DNA of 64,000 nt, taken from positions 33,196,642-33,260,641 of the forward strand of contig NC_051072.1 in NCBI RefSeq assembly GCF_004664715.2, read 5' to 3'. The notes under the pieces are model-generated. The model had not been told where the DNA came from and did not search any database. It saw nothing but the letters and a program-made list of their open reading frames with translations. Made by a program: the position numbers and the translations under genes. The DNA is from Peromyscus leucopus (Eukaryota > Chordata > Mammalia > Rodentia > Cricetidae). Positions 58,668-64,000 of this stretch are shown piece by piece (position 1 is the stretch's first letter; each line of letters starts with the position of its first letter).

Positions 58668-58694
58668 CGCACGCGCGCACGCACATACACACTA
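58618..58694. repeat. (GT)n with palindromic GC/GT core
   Basis: About 20 GT units, then an alternating tract that includes a perfect 24-bp palindrome at 58657-58680 (centre TGCGCA), then CA. All of 58618-58690 is alternating purine-pyrimidine: a strong Z-DNA and cruciform candidate. Confidence 0.95.
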
Positions 58695-58815
58695 CAGTAT
58701 GCAAGTGGAAGTCAAAGCACAGCTTACTGGATTCAGGTCTCTTTCCAGCATTTGGAATCTAGAGATAGCTCAGGTCATCGGCCTTGGGGTCAGTCATCTT
58801 TACTGGCCTAATGCT
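58695..58815 (-). mobile_element. B3-class SINE remnant (minus)
   Basis: 'gcaagtggaagtcaaagcac', 'ggattcaggtctctttccag' and 'gctcaggtcatcggccttgg' resemble the widespread rodent sequence following GT arrays that matches the reverse of a tRNA-derived SINE ('ctcaggtcatcaggcttgg'). Confidence 0.5.
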
Positions 58816-61488
58816 ATTTTCATAAATCAATACTTTAAATTCAAATCTTATGCAGAAAATGGATATAAGTATTGGTCTAAATGCCCATGTAATTTATGCA
58901 TATGATAGGATACTTTTCCAGAAATTAATAGAAGGAAATGTACAGCAAGCAAGTACTTCAAAAATATATTGAAATTATAATTAAATGATAACATATTTCA
59001 TAACTCCATTTAAATGGAGTTAAAAATGTACCTATAAAATAGAACATAGATTAGGTGTATTCAAGTCTGAATGTAGGATATGAGCTAATTGTTGAATTAG
59101 TGTAAAGAAATGTGAGTGTGTGATTGTGTGCTGTGAAACAATTTATCAATACTACACTGAGTAGACAAGATTTTCAAGTTTTTTAGAAAGTTTGGAAAGA
59201 TCTACATCTTTTAACTAGATACCTGGGAAAGCATCAAAATAATAAAATTATTTAATTACTGTATTACAAAAATCCTGTATTGTAAAACTATGACTAATAT
59301 TCAATACATAAATATATAATGCCCCTTACTAACTAAAAGACATGGGAGTCTGGAAAAGAGACAGGAGGCCTGAAATTTCCATTTTTTGAGTATTTTAACT
59401 CTTTGTTCTTTTACAGAAAAATACTTGAAATTATGTAGTTTGTAGTATTATGTTTATTTGTCATATTTCTGAAGGTTGAATTTATAAAATCCAGATGGTT
59501 TTCTGGTGTCTTCTGAGGGAAGCTCCCTGCTTCTGAATAGTGTCCTGTTGCTGTGTCTTTAAGTGGCAGAGTGGCAGGGGCTGGGTGCTTTTCCCTCCTG
59601 TGAGGGTCCTAATCCTGACTTCCTGGGAAGGCCCTCATGCTTCAATCCCCGCCTAAAGGCCTTCTCTATTAATTCAGTCACATCTGTGATTTGATTTCAA
59701 CCCTATATAAGTTTGTGGAACATCTAGACCATATCATTGCACTTGTTTTTATTTGCTACGAATTATTCCCTTAGCATTAAAAAAAATGTCACCCTAGAGA
59801 CACCACAGATCCTTTTATGTTAGTTTGAATCAATAATATCTGAATGATATAATAGCCACCATGCTTCATGGATTTATTGATTATACAAAAAAGCAAGAGT
59901 GAATAACATGGATATCAGCTTATTGTCTAGTCGATATTTTGAATTATATTAAAAAATATACACAATTGTTATGCATATCTTAACTCAATATTTTCCTAGA
60001 ATTTATAATGCATACTTTCACGCCACTTAAAGTGAACCTTCAATATAAATTGATCATTTATTTATAAACTCTATGTGAGAATAAAGTTTGAATTCTTTTA
60101 AATTAAGATGTGTAGTTAGATATTGACTTGGGCATCTTTAGTATAATTAAACTTGAAATTTTTATCTCATATATTAAAGCTGCTAAAAATAAACAATGAA
60201 ATTGATTAATATGTTTCAATGTCTAATTTTTAAATATTTTGTACAGTTAATATGATATATCAGTGATTAAGGAAATAATTATTTTCCTGGTTTCTCTCTG
60301 AATAAATTCAACACTGTAGTAAACATGTTTGTACAATCAGTAGCTTGAGAAATATCAAATTTCCTCCAGAATATAATTTACTTATTTTTCTTCTTTGCAT
60401 ACCTATGTACTATTACTCTACCTATATATTATTCCCATATATATAGCAATAATATATTACATATTTTATAACTATAGTTTATTGGTTTATAAATCTTTAA
60501 GAATTCTGTTTTATAGTGCTGTATGAATAATATGAATAATTAAGTTGAGTCATTATAGCAGCCATCAAGATTCACCTAAAATGAAAAAAATAAGATGATA
60601 GTTTGTGTTATGAATATTGTCAGATCAAAGAAGTCCAAAAGAACCTTGTGAGGAAAAACTAATGGAGCTTTCAAGAAATTTATTTTCAATAAACAGCAGT
60701 TTAGTATATGTTTTCCAGGTACACACAGAGTATGATTAAGTTCTTGAGAAACACTAATAGTTGAGAAGAGGAAATCAAATCGTACTCTTCCCATAATTCC
60801 CCAACTTTCTCCATTTTTGATTGCATATCTGTAGTTTAGGGAACTAGATGAACTACACAGTCTCAAAAAAGGTGCATCTGACTTTTTGCTTTGGTCAATT
60901 ATCAAATATGTAGCTTTTCCAATTAAACAATAAAACAAATTCATGTCTTAGGAAATAACTGTAAGGGGTTTCAGCATAAAATAGAACTGCTGTATGATAG
61001 AACACTGAAAATGTGTGTATGTGTATGACATAAATCTGGGTACACACCGATATACAATATATATATATTACATAATATGCAGATGTATATGATATCATAT
61101 GCACAATATAGTATACTGATATTATCGGTACGTATATAATGTATAAAATGAGCTGTTCGGCTCTACAAAGAAGAGTAATTCTGCCATGTGTAACAACTGG
61201 GATGAAATTAGAAGTCATTACTTTAATTGTGACAAGGCACAAACAGGAACACCAATATTGCTTATATAACTTATGTGTGAGATCTCAAGACATCAAACTC
61301 AGAAAAAGAGAGACTGTACAAAGACGGTTTGTTTTTAAGGAGTTCTTGGGAAAAGTGGGAGTGTTCGTAGGATTTTTAACAAAGCTTGCAAATTTTAAAA
61401 TGAATAAGTTGAATACCCTTCAGCAGAGTGCAAGTTTCTTAGTTTCATTCAGGAAAAGATGCACACCAAATTAATTCTTTTTTGTTTT
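58816..61488. other. Unique AT-rich sequence
   Basis: No gene called. 59490-59730 is more GC-rich and could be an ancient mammalian transposon remnant, but I cannot assign it. Frames of 111-122 codons at 60576-61474 lack recognisable motifs. Confidence 0.45.
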
Positions 61489-61490
61489 GT

Positions 61491-61612
61491 TTAATTAATT
61501 AATTAATTAATTCTGTGTTTGCTTGCCAGGAAGTAAAAGCATATGTAATGATTAGGAAAAAGGACATTAGACTCAGTTACTGAGTTCAATTTAATTAATT
61601 AATTAATTAATT
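61491..61612. repeat. Two identical 22-bp TTAA tracts, 100 bp apart
   Basis: Identical (TTAA)5TT tracts start at 61491 and 61591. Each is nearly self-complementary. The 78 bp between them is not recognised. Confidence 0.9.
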
Positions 61613-61626
61613 TCCTGACTATCTGT

Positions 61627-61672
<46 letters not shown>
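61627..61672. repeat. (TATC)n microsatellite
   Basis: Eleven TATC units, directly adjoining the tail side of the following B1. Confidence 0.95.
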
Positions 61673-61674
<2 letters not shown>

Positions 61675-61817
61675 GGTTTTTAGAGACAGAGTTTCTCTGT
61701 GTAGTTTGGCTGTCCTGAAACTCTCTTTGTAGACCAGGCTGGCCTTTAACTCACTGAGATCTGCCTGCCTCTCTCTCCCAAGTGCTGGGATTAAAGGCAT
61801 ATGCCATTATGCCAAGC
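61673..61817 (-). mobile_element. B1 SINE (minus), older
   Basis: 'agagacagagtttctctgtg', 'tagaccaggctggcctttaa', 'aagtgctgggattaaaggca'. It has the ancestral 'ggctgtcctgaaactctc' right end rather than the 'gcgcctttcctgg' variant, so it belongs to an older B1 subfamily than the others. Confidence 0.92.
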
Positions 61818-61892
61818 TTAAACTAATTCTTAAATCGAATACTATAACTCTTAAATTTCCCAAACTTCAGGGTTATTTTAAGAGAGTTAAGG

Positions 61893-61928
61893 ATTAGGGT
61901 TTGGGCTAGGGCTAGGATTAGGGCTAGG
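61893..61928 (+). repeat. Degenerate telomere-like (TTAGGG)-type stretch
   Basis: Two exact TTAGGG units (61894, 61918) with TTTGGG, CTAGGG and CTAGGA variants in phase or near phase over 36 bp. Confidence 0.6.
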
Positions 61929-61929
61929 T

Positions 61930-62230
61930 CACACTTAACTTGCCTAATGTAGCTTGGTCCTCTTGTGGGACTCCTAACAGTGGAAACAGGCACTGTCACT
62001 TTTACTGGCTTTTGGGACTATACTCCTCATCCTGGGTTGCCTTTTTCAGCCTTAATCCATTCGGAGGTGCTTAGTCTTACTGCAACTTGATATGCCATGC
62101 TTTGTAGATACTCATGGGAACAGAGGGAGGTAGTGGGGAAGGGACTCAGAGGAAAGAAGGGAGGGAAAACTGCAGCCAGGATGTGAAATAAATGAAAAAT
62201 AAACTTATTTTAAAAGTTAAATTAAAAAAA
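61930..62230 (+). mobile_element. Old L1 3' UTR (plus)
   Basis: 'gtgggactcctaacagtgga', 'cttactgcaacttgatatgc' and 'ggatgtgaaataaatgaaaa' match Lx-type L1 3' UTR, as at 28388. A-rich end at about 62225. Confidence 0.72.
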
Positions 62231-64000
62231 TACACTAATAAAATATGTAGGTTGACTAAGGAAACTAAAGGATGCACAAAATGGCAATGCAATTTGATAA
62301 AAATGCAAATTATTATAAAAATCGTTTTGTGTCATTGAATAATAGCATCCTGTAGTACTCCCCAACAGTAAGATGTACACCATAGATGCATATTCTCAGG
62401 CCCTTCTGACAAAATATTTTCTATTAAATGGAAAATTATATGTTAGTACTTAGAAGTAAAGTTATTCTAGGAGTAATAAAATAAACTTTTACAACATAAA
62501 TATGTAAGAACCCCTAATACACTTCATCAGCAATGGGTTCCATGTCAGATGAAATGGGAAAAGCGGCTCATCTCACTCACTGTTCTAACTTCCAGGATCC
62601 TCTTCTCAAATGTACCTTGATCGCCCTTAATTGACATGGCTGCATTTCCTGGAAGTAAACTTGGCCATGGAAATGTTAGTAGTAGGGGAAAACAAAATCT
62701 TGTAGAGGATGCTGAAGAATTGCATTTCTCATCAAGAATGGTTAATCCAGTGCCAACAATCATGTTCTAGTGACTGCAAATATCACTCCAGAAGCCAATA
62801 TGCCAACTGAGTTAAATATGTTAGAAAATAAGAAAGAAGACATAGACTGCCTCTCAGGGAGCTTTATAAATACTGGAGAGAAATTTTTACAGTTCATAGA
62901 ATCTTAACATTAAGTTAAAATAAATATAAACCATGGATGGAAAGACATCTCTTTTAAATGCTATCAAAGTTAATTCCATTTCCACACATCTTTACCACAA
63001 AGAAAAACACCTTGCATTGTGTGCCTGGCACACGCTGTCAATGCATTTCTTTCTCTGCATCAATGTGCTAGGCAACATCAAAGGGCCATACAAGTTGAGA
63101 ATCAATATCTTAATGCCAGCAGCAGCTGCGAAACCGTGACCTAGATTGAGACTTCTGATGATCAGGTTACAGCCTCTCCATGCAATCCACTAAGAGTAGC
63201 AGCCAGCAGACCCAGAAACCACTTGGCAAAGCCTTTCTTTTAGTTCTTGCTATTGGATGTATTTCACTTTTATCTCACAATGGGAGTGTGATAGTTAAAG
63301 GAACAGAGGTTAAAAAAAAAACATAAAGCAATAGGAAAGGGTTTCTGAGTAGTTCATTAAATGTCACTGTTTGAAAACAACAGAGATTATTGAATTGTAC
63401 CACTGAGGGGCTGGAGCTATGCAAAAACTGAGGCAGAGAGGTGAGCTAGGGCAGCATCAGGCTTGCTTAGGCTGTGTGGTTGGATTCTGCCAGGTTGCCA
63501 GACATACACAATATCAAAATGATAGATGGAAAGGAAATAGAGATATTGTTACAAACTCAACTGTTATCTGATTCAGCTCCAGCCTGTGACAAATGGAATT
63601 TCACTGTTTAATGTGGTAAATTCCGTATACTAAGGGGCATTGTCATTTTTCACAATGATGCTTCATAGCTGATTTTAATTGCAAGATTAGAATTGATTAT
63701 TCCAAGATATGCTGTTTCGGCATTATAGAAATTGTAAGAAATTAAATGCATAAAAGGTTTAAATACTTCATCCATTGTGATAATGTAAGTGAAAAAGTTT
63801 GAATACCAACTTGCTAGTGGACCATATTTCACACAAAAGAAATATAAGTGTTCTCTAAGTAAAGAAAACATATGAATTTAATAACTGAGATTGCATCTTC
63901 AGAAAAGCTCATTGGATATATACTTGGAAGCATAAAATGACATTCTGGGAATTTATTAGAGGGAAATTTAATTTTTAAGTATTATCATGAAAGTGAAATG
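62231..64000. other. Unique sequence to window end
   Basis: No recognised repeats or genes. 62540-62780 and 63000-63250 are GC-balanced and look single copy. A 72-codon minus frame at 62545-62763 has no recognisable domain. Confidence 0.45.

Noticed and set aside
58434..58905. Several overlapping frames of 85-135 codons
   Set aside because: They translate polypyrimidine and GT arrays and a SINE remnant in multiple frames at once.
1..64000. CRISPR arrays, operons, prophage or bacterial systems
   Set aside because: All tandem or interspersed repeats are eukaryotic SINE, LINE, LTR or simple-sequence types; no spaced direct-repeat array or dense coding layout exists.

Overview
The window looks like nuclear DNA from a cricetid rodent (vole, deer mouse or a relative). 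The evidence is its repeats. B1 SINEs carry a right end reading 'ccaggaaaggcgcaaagctacacagag', which I associate with cricetids rather than with Mus. L1 copies share a characteristic G-rich 3' UTR, and ID, B2/B3, rodent ERVK-type LTR and very dense CA/GT, CT/GA and TCC microsatellite sequences are present. No protein-coding gene, exon or structured RNA gene can be supported. Every long open frame is either a translated microsatellite, lies inside a repeat, or shows no recognisable motif. The window therefore reads as intergenic or deep intronic DNA built by layers of transposon insertion.

Layout. 1-5.0 kb: microsatellites and an inverted pair of a roughly 0.4-0.5 kb composite repeat around a (CA)n tract. 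5.0-6.6 kb: a B1 and L1 3' ends. 6.6-10.6 kb: the longest repeat-poor stretch of the left half, with a TGACAG motif cluster and a CpG-enriched patch. 12-15.4 kb: a composite repeat inside a TCC microsatellite, a B1, an old L1-like ORF2 remnant and an LTR. 17.8-22.6 kb: L1 ends, B1s, and two further composite repeats, one broken by a B1 and one nested in an older rodent repeat. 24.7-28.8 kb: an ID-like remnant, then an ERV with LTR and primer-binding site whose internal region is split by L1 insertions. 31-35.7 kb: an old L1 body, an ancient L1M end, a solo LTR with a 6-bp target duplication, and a B1. 36-42 kb: mostly unique AT-rich sequence with one MIR and one B1. 42-53 kb: B2/B3, ID and many L1 3' fragments, including two clear nested insertions. 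53-64 kb: mainly unique AT-rich DNA with one composite repeat, a palindromic GT/GC tract, a TATC array, a telomere-like stretch and an L1 end.

The most interesting material is the composite repeat family (seven copies, two subfamilies, 7-bp target duplications and a tendency to sit in microsatellites). Next come the hairpin formed by two of its copies, two L1s with twin-priming-like inversion, and several tracts likely to adopt non-B DNA. Repeat family names are given from memory of the families. Coordinates of diverged repeats are approximate.
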